A stretch of 64,000 nt of DNA. Source: a bacterium (GTDB lineage Bacteria > Bacillota > Bacilli > Lactobacillales > Streptococcaceae). Position 1 is the first letter of the stretch. Each line of letters starts with the position of its first letter. This document shows positions 1-9,071 of the stretch, in pieces. The notes below the pieces were generated by a model that saw only the letters and a program-made list of their open reading frames with translations, searched no databases and was not told the DNA's origin. The stretch covers positions 1 to 64,000 of the forward strand of contig CAJNCS010000011.1 in NCBI GenBank assembly GCA_905221325.1. The letters run 5' to 3'. The translations under genes were made by a program, and so were the position numbers.

Positions 1-1243
1 CTTTGTGTACCATTTTGTTTCAAGAGATCAAGAAGCTCTTTATCTGATTTTCCTTGGGTGCCTGCTAAATCCACTTCGTAGAAGTAAAGGCCTTTGCCCA
101 ATTTCTCTACTGGTGGGAGAGCTGGATTTTTAGCTGAACCATTGTCTGACCATGGAGCCTTATCAGATGCTTTCAAGATAAGGCGAGTTAACATGCCGTC
201 TCCAGCGAAGAATTCGTATGGAATGACTTGGTTGACACCAGCTGTAAATGGTCCTGGGAAATTAGCTTTATCCAAGTAAGAAGCCGGAACATCTACTGTA
301 TCTTTGGTGTTGTCGGCCACACCTTTTTGGACTTCAGCTGGAGTAGTCAAACCATTCAAGTTGACATCCAAATCTTTAGTCGCTACGAGGTTAGTTAAGT
401 CAGGCTTGCCGTCTTTTGCACCGTACACTTTGATGGTAGCTTTATAGCTTTGTGTACCATTTTGTTTCAAGAGATCAAGAAGCTCTTTATCTGATTTTCC
501 TTGGGTGCCTGCTAAATCCACTTCGTAGAAGTAAAGGCCTTTGCCCAATTTCTCTACTGGTGGAAGAGCTGGATTTTTAGCTGAACCATTGTCTGACCAT
601 GGAGCCTTATCAGATGCTTTCAAGATAAGGCGAGTTAACATGCCGTCACCAGCGAAGAATTCATATGGAATGACTTGATTGACACCAGCTGTGAAGGGAC
701 CAGGGAAGTTAGCCTTGTCCAAGTAAGTGGCTGGGACATCTACTGTATCTTTGGTATTGTCAGCCACACCTTTTTGGACTTCAGCTGGGGTGGTCAAACC
801 ATTCAAATTAACAGTCAAATCTTTAGTCGCTACCAGATTAGTTAAGTCAGGCTTGCCATCTTTTGCACCGTACACCTTGATAGTAGCTTTATAGCTTTGT
901 GTACCATTTTGTTTCAAGAGATCAAGCAACTCTTTATCTGATTTTCCTTGGGTGCCTGCTAAATCCACTTCATAGAAGTAAAGGCCTTTGCCCAATTTCT
1001 CTACTGGTGGGAGAGCAGGATTTTTAGCTGTTCCGTTGTCTGACCATGGAGCTTTGTCAGAAGCTTTCAAGATAAGACGAGTCAACATACCGTCACCAGC
1101 GAAGAATTCATATGGAATAACTTGGTTGACGCCAGCTGTGAATGGACCTGGGAAATTGGCTTTGTCAAGGTAGCTAGCTGGGACATCTACTGTATCTTTG
1201 GTGTTGTCAGCCACACCTTTTTGCACTTCAGCTGGAGTGGTCG
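1..1243 (-). repeat. SSURE tandem repeats, period 447 bp
   Basis: The same sequence recurs every 447 bp (for example the CTTTGTGTACCATT stretch at about 3, 448 and 895), giving units near 797-1243, 350-796 and 1-349 (the last one cut). The units are nearly identical at DNA level, which points to recent homogenisation by recombination. 447 bp is 149 codons, so unit gain or loss keeps the reading frame. Confidence 0.9.
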
Positions 1244-1697
1244 CTGGTTGCGCTTCACTAGCTTCACGGTCTTGTCCAGAAACTGTAGGCGCAGGACTTT
1301 CCACAGGTTTAACTGCATCTTCTGTTTGTTTCTTAGAGTCAGGTTGTGCTTGCACTTCTTCTTTTGGCGCTACTGCCGGCTCTTTAGCAGTTACGTACGC
1401 TTTCTCTGAAGAGCTTGTCGTATCCAAGCTTGCTTTAGGTGCTGAGTCTGCTTGTTCTGAAGGAAGAGCTACATCGACTGCTTTTTTGAGAACCTCTGCT
1501 GGTAAGTCGTTCTTTTCACTCACCGAAGCAGCGTCTGGCACGACTTGGGCAGGGGTCGGATTGACGACATCAGCACGTGCAGAACTTGGTTGACCAACTA
1601 GGACAAAGAAACCACTAGCCACAACAACTGAAGCAACACCGACACTGAGACGGCGAATAGACCAACGAGTATATCTCTGATTTGGATTGAATTTCAT
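1..1697 (-). CDS. pavB: PavB-like repeat surface adhesin, N-terminal part (3' end beyond window)
   Basis: About 565 codons are visible; the C-terminus lies left of base 1. The start ATG at 1697 follows an AAGGAG site. The N-terminus is a YSIRK-like signal peptide (WSIRRLSVGVAS followed by a hydrophobic stretch, then Ala-rich cleavage area), then about 115 residues of Pro/Glu/Ala/Ser-rich linker, then tandem repeats of 149 residues. The signal peptide and repeat sequence (FTAGVNQVIPYE, GDGMLTRL, APWSDNGTAKNPALPP) match the SSURE repeats of pneumococcal PavB, a sortase-anchored protein that binds fibronectin and plasminogen. The wall anchor is not visible here. In pneumococcus pavB lies beside a two-component system that influences it; that flank is outside the window. 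Family call is firm; the number of repeats and the anchor are unknown. Confidence 0.9.
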   Translation of the reverse strand, partial: MKFNPNQRYTRWSIRRLSVGVASVVVASGFFVLVGQPSSARADVVNPTPAQVVPDAASVSEKNDLPAEVLKKAVDVALPSEQADSAPKASLDTTSSSEKAYVTAKEPAVAPKEEVQAQPDSKKQTEDAVKPVESPAPTVSGQDREASEAQPATTPAEVQKGVADNTKDTVDVPASYLDKANFPGPFTAGVNQVIPYEFFAGDGMLTRLILKASDKAPWSDNGTAKNPALPPVEKLGKGLYFYEVDLAGTQGKSDKELLDLLKQNGTQSYKATIKVYGAKDGKPDLTNLVATKDLTVNLNGLTTPAEVQKGVADNTKDTVDVPATYLDKANFPGPFTAGVNQVIPYEFFAGDGMLTRLILKASDKAPWSDNGSAKNPALPPVEKLGKGLYFYEVDLAGTQGKSDKELLDLLKQNGTQSYKATIKVYGAKDGKPDLTNLVATKDLDVNLNGLTTPAEVQKGVADNTKDTVDVPASYLDKANFPGPFTAGVNQVIPYEFFAGDGMLTRLILKASDKAPWSDNGSAKNPALPPVEKLGKGLYFYEVDLAGTQGKSDKELLDLLKQNGTQ

Positions 1698-1735
1698 AGG
1701 ATTCTCCTTAGAGTTTTCTTTTTTTTGATGACTCT

Positions 1736-1741
1736 AGTATA
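1736..1741 (-). promoter_or_regulatory. probable -10 element of pavB
   Basis: Reading the minus strand, TATACT lies about 38 bases before the pavB start codon and is followed by a purine-rich leader with AAGGAG. No good -35 is seen; the AT-rich stretch upstream has repeated TTAA tracts (about 1760-1795) that could bind an activator. Inferred from position only. Confidence 0.4.
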
Positions 1742-1854
1742 ATCTCCTAAAATTAAAAAGGATTAAGAAAAAGTTAAAATTTTTCTTAAATCCCTCTTAT
1801 AAAATACTTATATTGACTCGTTAATTATTTGGAAAGAGAGTAGCCCTTCCTCTC

Positions 1855-2520
1855 CTACTCACTCAGTTCAGCTAGGGGGTCCAGATGTTGGTTATTAATG
1901 ACGGCCATGATATAGGCATCTGCCCGCAAGAGGTCATTAGGTCCGAATTGGACATCCAGAGGAGCATTTTCGTAGGAACGAAAACCAAGTACGTTGAGGT
2001 TGTATCGCCCACGTAAATCCAACTGACTGAGACTTTTACCTACCCATGATTGGGGGATTTTCATTTCGACAATCGATACATTCTTGTCCAGCTGAAAGAC
2101 GTCTACGCTGTTATGAAAGAGGATGGTCTGTGCCAATGAGCGCCCCATTTCAAACTCTGGTGAGATGACTGCGTCCGCGCCAATTTTTTCCAACACCTTT
2201 TTAGCTGTATGGCTTTTGACTTTGGCAATGACGGTCGGCACTCCTAGACTCTTGCAGTGCATGACCGCGAGAACACTGGACTCCAGATTTTCACCCGTTG
2301 CGACAACTACAGTATCACAGGTGTCAATCCCAGCTGATAGAAGGAGTTCTTCATCCGTGATATCTCCAACTACCCCACGCGCCAACACAGGTTCAAATTG
2401 ATTAATGCGCTCCTCGTGGTCATCAATAGCAATAATATTCATGTCATGCTTGGCTAGAGCAGCCAAAACACTGCTCCCAAAAATTCCCAAGCCTAAAATT
2501 CCAATTGTCCGATCTGACAT
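1855..2520 (-). CDS. cabP: Potassium uptake regulatory subunit (RCK/TrkA type), CabP
   Basis: 221 residues from the ATG at 2520, chosen because AAAGGAAG lies just upstream; an earlier in-frame ATG at 2541 lacks a site. Residues 4-12 carry the GILGLGIFG nucleotide-binding loop of an RCK_N (TrkA-N) domain, and about 140-221 forms an RCK_C domain. It is the cytosolic gating subunit of a Trk/Ktr potassium channel complex whose membrane partner is encoded 13 bp upstream on the same strand. The pneumococcal orthologue CabP binds cyclic di-AMP, which inhibits its interaction with TrkH and so potassium uptake; that role is transferred from the family, not seen here. Confidence 0.9.
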   Translation of the reverse strand: MSDRTIGILGLGIFGSSVLAALAKHDMNIIAIDDHEERINQFEPVLARGVVGDITDEELLLSAGIDTCDTVVVATGENLESSVLAVMHCKSLGVPTVIAKVKSHTAKKVLEKIGADAVISPEFEMGRSLAQTILFHNSVDVFQLDKNVSIVEMKIPQSWVGKSLSQLDLRGRYNLNVLGFRSYENAPLDVQFGPNDLLRADAYIMAVINNQHLDPLAELSE

Positions 2521-2533
2521 CGTTCTTCCTTTC

Positions 2534-3913
2534 TTATCCAATGGTGATATCTGCTTTCATATAGTGAATCGTGTCTTTCTTGTCTGGCTGATATTCCGCT
2601 ACACTGACCAGTAGTGTCAAGGGACCAATACGGCCGATAAACATCAGCAACATAACGATGCTGAGGGCTATCTTGCCTAGCTCTGGCGTTAAATTTGCCG
2701 TCACCCCAACTGTCGCAAGGGCTGAAATGGTCTCAAACATGAGGTAGATAAAACGCGGATTTCCCTCTGCTGTTATCCCTAGCAGGATCAAGCCCAGCAA
2801 GAAAGTTAGCAAGAAGATAATAAAGACACTGAAAGATTTTTGCACGGTTCGGGGTTCAATGGTCCTCCGAGCAACATTGGCATGAGGCAAGCCCAATAAT
2901 TCACTGCGAGCAAAGACCAACAAGACAAAGAAGGTCGTAATCTTGAGCCCCCCTGCTGTCCCTCCAGGTGCCCCGCCCAGAAACATCTGCAAGATGTAGA
3001 TCAGTAAGGTAACTGGTCGAGCCTGGGTGTAGTCAATGGAAGCAAAGCCTGCCGTTCTCATGCTAACAGTCTGGAAGAAACTAACCAGTAGTTTCTCTGG
3101 AGCGCTAAGATTTCCAATCGTCCCAGGATTGTTCCACTCAATTAAGAGAGTCGATACTGTTCCAAAGAGCAAAATTCCCGCAGTTAAAAAGAGAACCAAC
3201 TTAGTATGGAAACGCAGACGCCGTTTTTTCTTTTTTCCAAACTGGGTCGCTAGGTCAAACCAGACCATAAATCCTAGCCCACCCGTGATAATCAGACCTG
3301 CAATCACTAGATTGATCAAGGGATCCGTTTGAAAGGCTAGCAAACTCGTACTTCCAAAATTATCAAATCCAGCATTACAGAAAGCTGAAATGGCCAAAAA
3401 GATAGAGGTTAACATCCCTCGCTCCCAGCCAAACTCAGGAATAAAGCGGAAGCTCAAGAGAAAGGCACCGAGCCCTTCCACCAGAAAAGTCGTCAGAAAG
3501 ATCGAGCGGATAAAGTCCTTTAGAGACTGAGTTTCCCCATAACTGAAACTTTCTTGAATAGTCTCACGGCTACGAAGACTGAGCTTTTGTTTCCCTTGGA
3601 TATAAAAGATTCCAATAAAGGTCATAAGCCCCAAACCACCGATCTGGATCAACAGCATGCAAATCAACTGGCCCCAGATATTGTAAGTAGAGGCCACCGG
3701 CTGGGTGAAGAGCCCTGTCACACAGACCATGGACACCGTCGTAAAGAGATGATCAAAGTAGGTCGCTTGTGACGTTCCTGCTTGCACAAAGGGAAGGCTT
3801 AAAAGGAGAGAACCCAAGAAGATTACTAGGGCAAAGCTTAAAAAGATGCGACGGGCTGGCGATAAACGTCCCAGTGTCGTCTTGATTTTTTCAAAAAGTG
3901 ATTTGAATACCAT
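2534..3913 (-). CDS. trkH: Potassium uptake protein, TrkH/KtrB membrane subunit
   Basis: 459 residues, about ten hydrophobic segments and a cationic loop (GKKKKRRLRF). It carries the four pore-loop motifs of the TrkH/KtrB family, visible as VCVTGLF, NAGFDNFG, TAGFASID and VGVTANL, which line the potassium filter. It is the ion-conducting half of the pair with the RCK protein downstream (gap 13 bp, same operon). Start ATG at 3913 has only a weak ribosome site. Full family length. Confidence 0.93.
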   Translation of the reverse strand: MVFKSLFEKIKTTLGRLSPARRIFLSFALVIFLGSLLLSLPFVQAGTSQATYFDHLFTTVSMVCVTGLFTQPVASTYNIWGQLICMLLIQIGGLGLMTFIGIFYIQGKQKLSLRSRETIQESFSYGETQSLKDFIRSIFLTTFLVEGLGAFLLSFRFIPEFGWERGMLTSIFLAISAFCNAGFDNFGSTSLLAFQTDPLINLVIAGLIITGGLGFMVWFDLATQFGKKKKRRLRFHTKLVLFLTAGILLFGTVSTLLIEWNNPGTIGNLSAPEKLLVSFFQTVSMRTAGFASIDYTQARPVTLLIYILQMFLGGAPGGTAGGLKITTFFVLLVFARSELLGLPHANVARRTIEPRTVQKSFSVFIIFLLTFLLGLILLGITAEGNPRFIYLMFETISALATVGVTANLTPELGKIALSIVMLLMFIGRIGPLTLLVSVAEYQPDKKDTIHYMKADITIG

Positions 3914-3946
3914 AACTACATTCTACCATAAAAACAGTGAGAGTAC

Positions 3947-4711
3947 TCACATGTGGTGCACAATAGTCAGACAGAGTTCGAGTGCCTTATCAAAAGCTTC
4001 AGAACCCCAGTCACGACTGTCGTAGTTGTCCAGATCTGCCAAGGAATCTGCGGTAAAGAGTAACTCTCCCCAGACAACCCCACGTAGCTGAGCCACTGCC
4101 GCAAGAGCCGAGCACTCCATTTCCACAACAGCACAGCCTTCTTCCTTGCGATAGGCAACCTTTTCAGTCGTCTCTCGGTAAAAACCATCTGTCGTCCAGG
4201 TCATAACTTCCTCATAGGGAATGCCTCTTTGTTCTAAGACTTGCTCAATGGCAGAGATAGCCTCAATCTGCATCTCCATATAACGAGAAGGCGCTACATA
4301 GTGGTAGCTCGTCCCCTCATCTCGCAGAGCGCGAATAGGGACGAGAAAGGCATTTTCCTCTATATCGGCTAGGACGCCACAGGTTCCAGTGGAAATGATT
4401 TGCTCCACACCATAGCCAATTAACCAATCCATAAACTGGGCCGCTGGGGCAGAGCCTACGGGCGCCTGAGCCAGACAGATCTCCTCGCCCTTGTAGTTGA
4501 GGATGTAGACTGGATAAGTCTTGGTGGCCGAAACGAACCCACCAACACAGTCCGCCCCTACTTCCTGAGCATAGCGGTCAATCTCCTCCTCCAAAAATGC
4601 ATAGATACACTTCTTTGGCAACTTTAAGTCTAACCCCTCATGTGTTGGCATAAGGACCGCTTGGGGGTTATCATCAAACTCTAAAATAGGAATCGCATGT
4701 TTCTGAATCAT
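3947..4711 (-). CDS. Nucleoside phosphorylase family protein (PNP/UDP superfamily)
   Basis: 254 residues, start ATG at 4711 behind GAGGAGG. It shows the PNP_UDP_1 fold signatures: a glycine-rich STGTCGVL loop after the first half (family GTCG/GTAG motif for phosphate and ribose binding), and VVEMECSALAAVA, matching the conserved MExxA region that contacts the ribose hydroxyls. A TADSL stretch follows where the family has the base-contacting Asp. Likely cleaves a purine or uridine nucleoside by phosphorolysis in the cytosol; the substrate cannot be read from sequence. It ends 33 bp before trkH on the same strand, so may be co-transcribed. Confidence 0.8.
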   Translation of the reverse strand: MIQKHAIPILEFDDNPQAVLMPTHEGLDLKLPKKCIYAFLEEEIDRYAQEVGADCVGGFVSATKTYPVYILNYKGEEICLAQAPVGSAPAAQFMDWLIGYGVEQIISTGTCGVLADIEENAFLVPIRALRDEGTSYHYVAPSRYMEMQIEAISAIEQVLEQRGIPYEEVMTWTTDGFYRETTEKVAYRKEEGCAVVEMECSALAAVAQLRGVVWGELLFTADSLADLDNYDSRDWGSEAFDKALELCLTIVHHM

Positions 4712-4796
4712 AGCCCACCTCCTCTAATTTTGTACTATTGTATCAAAAGCTGACGGAGTGTCAAGGAGGAGTCTTTACATTTCCTCTGGTAACAAC

Positions 4797-4836
4797 ACAA
4801 AACCTCCCTTCTCTCTCGAGAAAGGAGATTTTTTGT
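4797..4836 (-). terminator. Rho-independent terminator of the lipoprotein gene
   Basis: Stem CTCCTTTCTC / GAGAAGGGAG with a GAGA loop, followed on the minus strand by a T-rich run, immediately after the stop codon of the gene ending at 4837. Confidence 0.75.
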
Positions 4837-6072
4837 TTATCCTTGTCCGCCAGGGGCTGGACCGCCACCTTGAGGGCCTCCATTTGGTCCACCGCCTCCA
4901 GGCATAGAATTGACGATTTCCGTTTGTTTTTCGCCGTTGAAATAGATATCTCCACCTGTGTAGGTCGCAGTTCCATCAAAGTCAAAACCTGTTTGACCAG
5001 TCATTTTAATGGTTCCGCCTGTGACCGTTATATTGCCGTTTGAGTCGATTGGGTCTGTGTCCCCTTGACCAACTTCAACTGTCAGGTTCCCGCCATTCAT
5101 GGTGAAGAAAATTTCACTCTGTTGGGAGTTTTTATTAGCTGCATTGACTCCATCATCTGTCGAATAGATGCTAATGTCCCCACCGTTGATAGTGATGGAC
5201 TTACCTTCAAGTCCTTCTGTCGAATTCTTGACGGTGTAGGTACCACTATCGATAACCAAATCACCTGATGCGTGGATGCCATCATCTCCTGCTGTAACGG
5301 TGATGTTGTTGTTGGATAGGTACATGGTTCCGACTGAAGTATCCTCATCATTGTCCACCTTTACTCCATCTTCTTTGGCATCGATAGTCATGGTCGTTCC
5401 AGTGATGTTGAGTTCATCATTGACATTAAAGGCATCTCCAACTGCTGTGATGTTATAGGTTCCACCCGTGATGTGGAGGGTGTCGTTGGCCTTGATACCA
5501 TTATTTTTCTTACCTTCTACATTAAGAGTTCCTTTCCCGTTGATGGTCAAATCCACCTTAGAAAAGAGAGCTGCGTCTGCTTTTTCGTCGCTGTTAGAGC
5601 TTGAGTCAGAGAGACTGTTGGTGGTCCCCTCTGCTAGAGTCAGGTAGACATGGCCAGCTGATGTCGCAGAAATCGCTGCATTGGTATTGGTCATGGTCGC
5701 ACCTTTTAGGACTAGGTGAACATCTGCAGACTTATCTGCCTCGACCTTGATCTGCACTCCGTCAGACTTCCCTGAAATCACATAGGTGCCAGATTTTGTG
5801 ATAGTCACTGTCGAGCCAGAAACTGTCACCCCATCTCCAGAGACGTTTGCAGATGAGCCAGATAACTCAATCTTAGAAGCTGTGCTTTCATCATAGGAAG
5901 TATCATAGTCCTTCTCTGTAAAATAGGAAGATTGGTTTGTCTTTGTTGAAGTTTTTGTTGCACTATTTGTCGTTGCCTTGGTAGTGGATGTAGTTGTTGA
6001 CTGGGAACATGCTGCCATCAACACCATTACCGTTAAACTCGTTGCGACTAGGGTCCATTTTTTTGATTTCAT
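4837..6072 (-). CDS. Secreted lipoprotein with carbohydrate-binding beta-helix (Cthe_2159-like)
   Basis: 411 residues. Signal peptide with lipobox LMAAC (Cys about residue 22), so anchored to the outer membrane face; then a Ser/Thr-rich linker; then about 300 residues of short repeated beta strands with GGxI/DGI/DSGTYT patterns; and a Gly/Pro-rich tail (GGGGPNGGPQGGG). This matches the carbohydrate-binding domain family typified by Cthe_2159, a right-handed beta-helix that binds acidic polysaccharides. Start ATG at 6072 follows GGAGAGG. Ligand and role in this organism are unknown. Monocistronic: terminator just after it and 276 bp of non-coding DNA before it. Confidence 0.75.
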   Translation of the reverse strand: MKSKKWTLVATSLTVMVLMAACSQSTTTSTTKATTNSATKTSTKTNQSSYFTEKDYDTSYDESTASKIELSGSSANVSGDGVTVSGSTVTITKSGTYVISGKSDGVQIKVEADKSADVHLVLKGATMTNTNAAISATSAGHVYLTLAEGTTNSLSDSSSNSDEKADAALFSKVDLTINGKGTLNVEGKKNNGIKANDTLHITGGTYNITAVGDAFNVNDELNITGTTMTIDAKEDGVKVDNDEDTSVGTMYLSNNNITVTAGDDGIHASGDLVIDSGTYTVKNSTEGLEGKSITINGGDISIYSTDDGVNAANKNSQQSEIFFTMNGGNLTVEVGQGDTDPIDSNGNITVTGGTIKMTGQTGFDFDGTATYTGGDIYFNGEKQTEIVNSMPGGGGPNGGPQGGGPAPGGQG

Positions 6073-6322
6073 ACCTTTTTCCTCTCCTTCGTATGATATA
6101 GCTAGACAGTCTACAGAAGATTCCTGAAACGAAGCTAAAACTTTTCTGAAAGTTTCCTTAAATTTAGTTTCAGTTAGTATTCTTTTGAAAGGGCTACTAG
6201 AAACAATTTGAGAGTACTAAAATACAGTTAATCGTTTTTAAAACCAACATCCCCAGTGCCATGTCTCCTTGACCAAGAAAGCCAAAAAGAAGAAAAATTT
6301 ATAAGACTACGATAAATATTAC

Positions 6323-6350
6323 AAAAAGAACAACCCCGGCTGTTCTTTTT
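6323..6350 (-). terminator. Terminator after acetyltransferase gene
   Basis: AAAGAACA ... TGTTCTTT stem with a GC-rich 8-base loop and T-runs on both sides, touching the stop codon of the gene at 6349. The 6073-6322 stretch otherwise holds only the leader of the lipoprotein gene; I see no gene there. Confidence 0.75.
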
Positions 6351-6912
6351 AATTTTCTTTCACAGGGATTTCCTTGATAACTCGCGCAGGATTGCCACCT
6401 AGGACAACATTGTCTCCAAAGGACTTGGTAATCACGGCCCCCGCTCCTGCCACTACGTTATTGCCCAGTTTCACTCCAGGAAGGACAATGACGCCACCTC
6501 CAGCCCAGAAATTATCACCGATATTGATGGGCTTGCCGTATTCGACACCTGAATTGCGTTCATGCGGATCCAGTGGATGGAGTGGGGTTAAAAACTGACA
6601 GTTGGGGCCAAGCATGGCGTTGTTCCCGATGCGAATCGGACAAACATCCAGCATTGTCAAGTTCCAATTAGAATAAAAATTTTCCCCTAGATGGATATTG
6701 ACCCCATAATCGACCACCAGGCGTGGATTGACATAGAGATTTTGCCCAGTTGAGCCAAACCAAGTCTTGATAATATCCGCCCCCTTCAAGGGATCTTCTT
6801 CTCGGTTAAAGGCAGACTGTTTTTGGCGAGAAACCTGCGCCAAGGTCCGTAATTCAGGATCCGACGGACGGTAAGGCTCCCCTGCTATCATTTTCTGGTA
6901 TTCACTGGTCAT
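6349..6912 (-). CDS. Maltose/galactoside O-acetyltransferase family (left-handed beta-helix)
   Basis: 187 residues with an N-terminal Mac domain (MTSEYQKMIAGEPYRPSDPEL) and hexapeptide-repeat beta-helix from about 60 to 180 (IGNNAMLGPNC, IGDNFWAGGGVIVLPGVKLGNNVVAGAGAV). The catalytic His expected in this family is present in LTPLHPLDPHER. It transfers acetyl from acetyl-CoA to a sugar hydroxyl; the physiological acceptor is unknown. Full length for the family (183-203 residues). Divergent from the rhodanese operon. Confidence 0.88.
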   Translation of the reverse strand: MTSEYQKMIAGEPYRPSDPELRTLAQVSRQKQSAFNREEDPLKGADIIKTWFGSTGQNLYVNPRLVVDYGVNIHLGENFYSNWNLTMLDVCPIRIGNNAMLGPNCQFLTPLHPLDPHERNSGVEYGKPINIGDNFWAGGGVIVLPGVKLGNNVVAGAGAVITKSFGDNVVLGGNPARVIKEIPVKEN

Positions 6913-7027
6913 CTTATCACCTCATACTTACTTTGGACCCATCATATCAAAAAGCCTTTGAAAGATCAAGAATAGCCTGCTTTCTAGACTCTCAAAAGCA
7001 AGTCCCTCTCAAGTCAAAACAACTTGC

Positions 7028-7074
7028 TTGACAAAAGCTTGACTTCGTGGTTTAATATACCCCATAAGGGTATA
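7028..7074 (+). promoter_or_regulatory. Promoter with CstR-type operator for the rhodanese operon
   Basis: TTGACA at 7028-7033 and TTTAAT at 7051-7056 are 17 bp apart. Overlapping the -10 and start area is TATACCCCATAAGGGTATA (7056-7074), a palindrome with 7-bp arms and a 5-base centre. CsoR-family persulfide sensors of the CstR type bind ATACCC-N5-GGGTAT sites, and a CstR-like gene lies at 11696-11953. Binding is inferred from the motif and the downstream gene content. Confidence 0.8.
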
Positions 7075-7087
7075 TTTGGAGGTGCCT

Positions 7088-7396
7088 ATGTTTCACTTAT
7101 TATTTACAAAAATTGACAGTATTTCTACCAGCGAGTTAGAAGCTAAACTCAGAGAACCGATTCAGCTACTGGATGTTCGGACGCCTACAGAATTTCGTAG
7201 AGGTCATATCAAAAATGCCAAGAATGTCCCTCTAACCGAAATCGGATCTTACACACCTGAGACAAAAGAAACACTTTATGTCATTTGTCATTCTGGTGTG
7301 CGAAGCAAACTAGCTGCGAAAAGGCTAAAGAAAAAAGGCTACGATGTCATCAATGTCCGAGGCGGTATGAGTGCTTGGACAGGCAAGGTCATCTAA
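7088..7396 (+). CDS. Single-domain rhodanese (sulfurtransferase)
   Basis: 102 residues from the ATG at 7088, which sits 5 bases after GGAGG; an in-frame TTG at 7076 would be inside the ribosome site. Rhodanese fold with LLDVRTPTEF at 27-36 and active-site loop CHSGVRS with Cys67, the residue that carries the persulfide. First gene of a three-gene operon with a CoA-disulfide reductase/rhodanese fusion and a second rhodanese. Expected to move sulfane sulfur during persulfide detoxification. Donor and acceptor not deducible. Confidence 0.88.
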   Translation: MFHLLFTKIDSISTSELEAKLREPIQLLDVRTPTEFRRGHIKNAKNVPLTEIGSYTPETKETLYVICHSGVRSKLAAKRLKKKGYDVINVRGGMSAWTGKVI

Positions 7397-7415
7397 ACCA
7401 GCAAGGAGAAAATCA

Positions 7416-9071
7416 ATGAAAATCATTATTATCGGAGGAGTGGCAGGCGGTATGTCTGCAGCAACCCGTCTCAGACGTCTCATGGAAGGCGCTGAAATCA
7501 CTATTTTTGAGAAAGGTCCCTTTGTTTCCTTTGCAAACTGCGGACTTCCTTACTATGTTTCAGGAGAAATTGCAAACCGTGATAGTTTATTGGTTCAAAC
7601 TCCTGAAAGTCTCAAAGCACGCTTTAATCTGGATGTTCGTCCTTTCCATGAGGTCATCAGCATTTCGCCAGCAGAGCACACTGTAACAGTGCGACACGAT
7701 GAACAGGAATTCACTGAAAGCTACGACAAGTTGATCCTCTCCCCAGGAGCTAAACCATTTGTTCCTACCATTGAAGGCTTGGCAGAAGCTAAAAATGCCT
7801 ACACGCTCCGCAACGTTCCCGATCTTGATGAAATTATGGCAGCCTTGGACAATCATCCAAAAGAAGCTGTCGTTATCGGTGCAGGCTTTATCGGGCTTGA
7901 AATGGCTGAAAACCTGGCGAAACGTGGATTGCAAGTCACCATCGTTGAGAAAGCACCCCATGTCTTGCCACCATTAGATCAGGAAATGGCAGCCTTTGTC
8001 CAAGCAGAATTGGTTAAAAACGGTGTTCGCGTTATCACTTCTCAGTCTGCGACTCGATTTGAAGAGCAAGGAAAAACCATCGTTCTCGAAAACGAGCAAA
8101 AGATCACTTCCGACCTCACCATCCTTTCTGTCGGTGTTGAACCTGAAAACGGACTGGCTCAGGCAGCTGGGATTGAACTGGGACTACGTGGCGGTATCTT
8201 GGTCGACGAACACTACGAAACCAGTCAAAAAGATATTTTTGCAGTTGGAGATGCCATCGTCGTCAAGCAAGAGATTACTGGCCAAGATGCCCTCATCTCT
8301 CTCGCTTCTCCTGCCAATCGTCAAGGACGCCAAGTGGCGGACGTCATTGCAGGACTCGGTCGTACCAACAAGGGCAGTATCGGCACTGCTATCGTTCGTG
8401 CCTTTGATATGACAGCTGCTTCGACTGGTCTCAGCGAGCGTATCCTTAGCATGAATCAACTTCCTTACAAGGCACTTCATGTCAGCGGTAAAGACCACGC
8501 TGGTTATTATCCTGGCGCTACTGATATGACCTTGAAGCTCCTCTTTGACCCAAACACTGGAAAAATCTATGGTGCCCAAGGAGTTGGGAAGAAAGGTGTT
8601 GACAAGCGAATCGATATCCTGGCAACTGCTATCAAGGGAAATCTCACCGTATTTGACTTACCAGAGTTAGAGTTCACCTATGCGCCACCATTTGGCTCCG
8701 CTAAGGATCCCGTCAATATGCTGGGCTACGCAGCCTTGAACCTTATCGAAGGTCTCAGCGACAATATTCAATGGCACCAGCTCGAAGACGAACTGGCTAC
8801 TGGTAAGAAATTCCTAGATGTGCGGACAAGTGGCGAATTTCAGAGTGGTCGACTCAAAGTCGACACTATCCACATTCCCCTAAACGAACTTCGTGAACGC
8901 TTGGATGAACTGGACAAGAACCAAGCCTACATCGTTAGCTGCCACAGTGGTTTACGCAGCTATATCGCAGAGCGTATCCTCAAACAAGCAGGATTTACCG
9001 TTCAAAACCTTGACGGCGCTTATTCACTATACAAAATGGCTAACCCAGAAGGAGTAGAATATGGTAACTAA
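7416..9071 (+). CDS. CoA-disulfide/CoA-persulfide reductase fused to a rhodanese domain
   Basis: 551 residues from ATG 7416 behind AAGGAG. Residues 1-about 445 are a class III pyridine nucleotide-disulfide oxidoreductase: FAD motif GGVAGGMSAA, single redox Cys42 in FANCGLPYY, NAD(P)H motif VVIGAGFIGLEMAE, and the FAD-contacting IFAVGDA. A C-terminal rhodanese domain (about 460-551) has active-site CHSGLRS with Cys509. CoADR-Rhod proteins reduce CoA persulfide or polysulfide with NAD(P)H, releasing sulfide; the Enterococcus relative is part of a CstR regulon. Overlaps the next gene by 11 bp. Confidence 0.92.
   Translation: MKIIIIGGVAGGMSAATRLRRLMEGAEITIFEKGPFVSFANCGLPYYVSGEIANRDSLLVQTPESLKARFNLDVRPFHEVISISPAEHTVTVRHDEQEFTESYDKLILSPGAKPFVPTIEGLAEAKNAYTLRNVPDLDEIMAALDNHPKEAVVIGAGFIGLEMAENLAKRGLQVTIVEKAPHVLPPLDQEMAAFVQAELVKNGVRVITSQSATRFEEQGKTIVLENEQKITSDLTILSVGVEPENGLAQAAGIELGLRGGILVDEHYETSQKDIFAVGDAIVVKQEITGQDALISLASPANRQGRQVADVIAGLGRTNKGSIGTAIVRAFDMTAASTGLSERILSMNQLPYKALHVSGKDHAGYYPGATDMTLKLLFDPNTGKIYGAQGVGKKGVDKRIDILATAIKGNLTVFDLPELEFTYAPPFGSAKDPVNMLGYAALNLIEGLSDNIQWHQLEDELATGKKFLDVRTSGEFQSGRLKVDTIHIPLNELRERLDELDKNQAYIVSCHSGLRSYIAERILKQAGFTVQNLDGAYSLYKMANPEGVEYGN

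Noticed and set aside
1198-1593. 131-codon plus-strand frame over the pavB start
   Set aside because: Shadow of the Pro/Ala-rich linker of pavB on the other strand; no ribosome site.
1835-1860. GAGTAG / CTACTC hairpin after cabP
   Set aside because: Only six paired bases around a long loop and a weak T-run; not enough for a terminator call.
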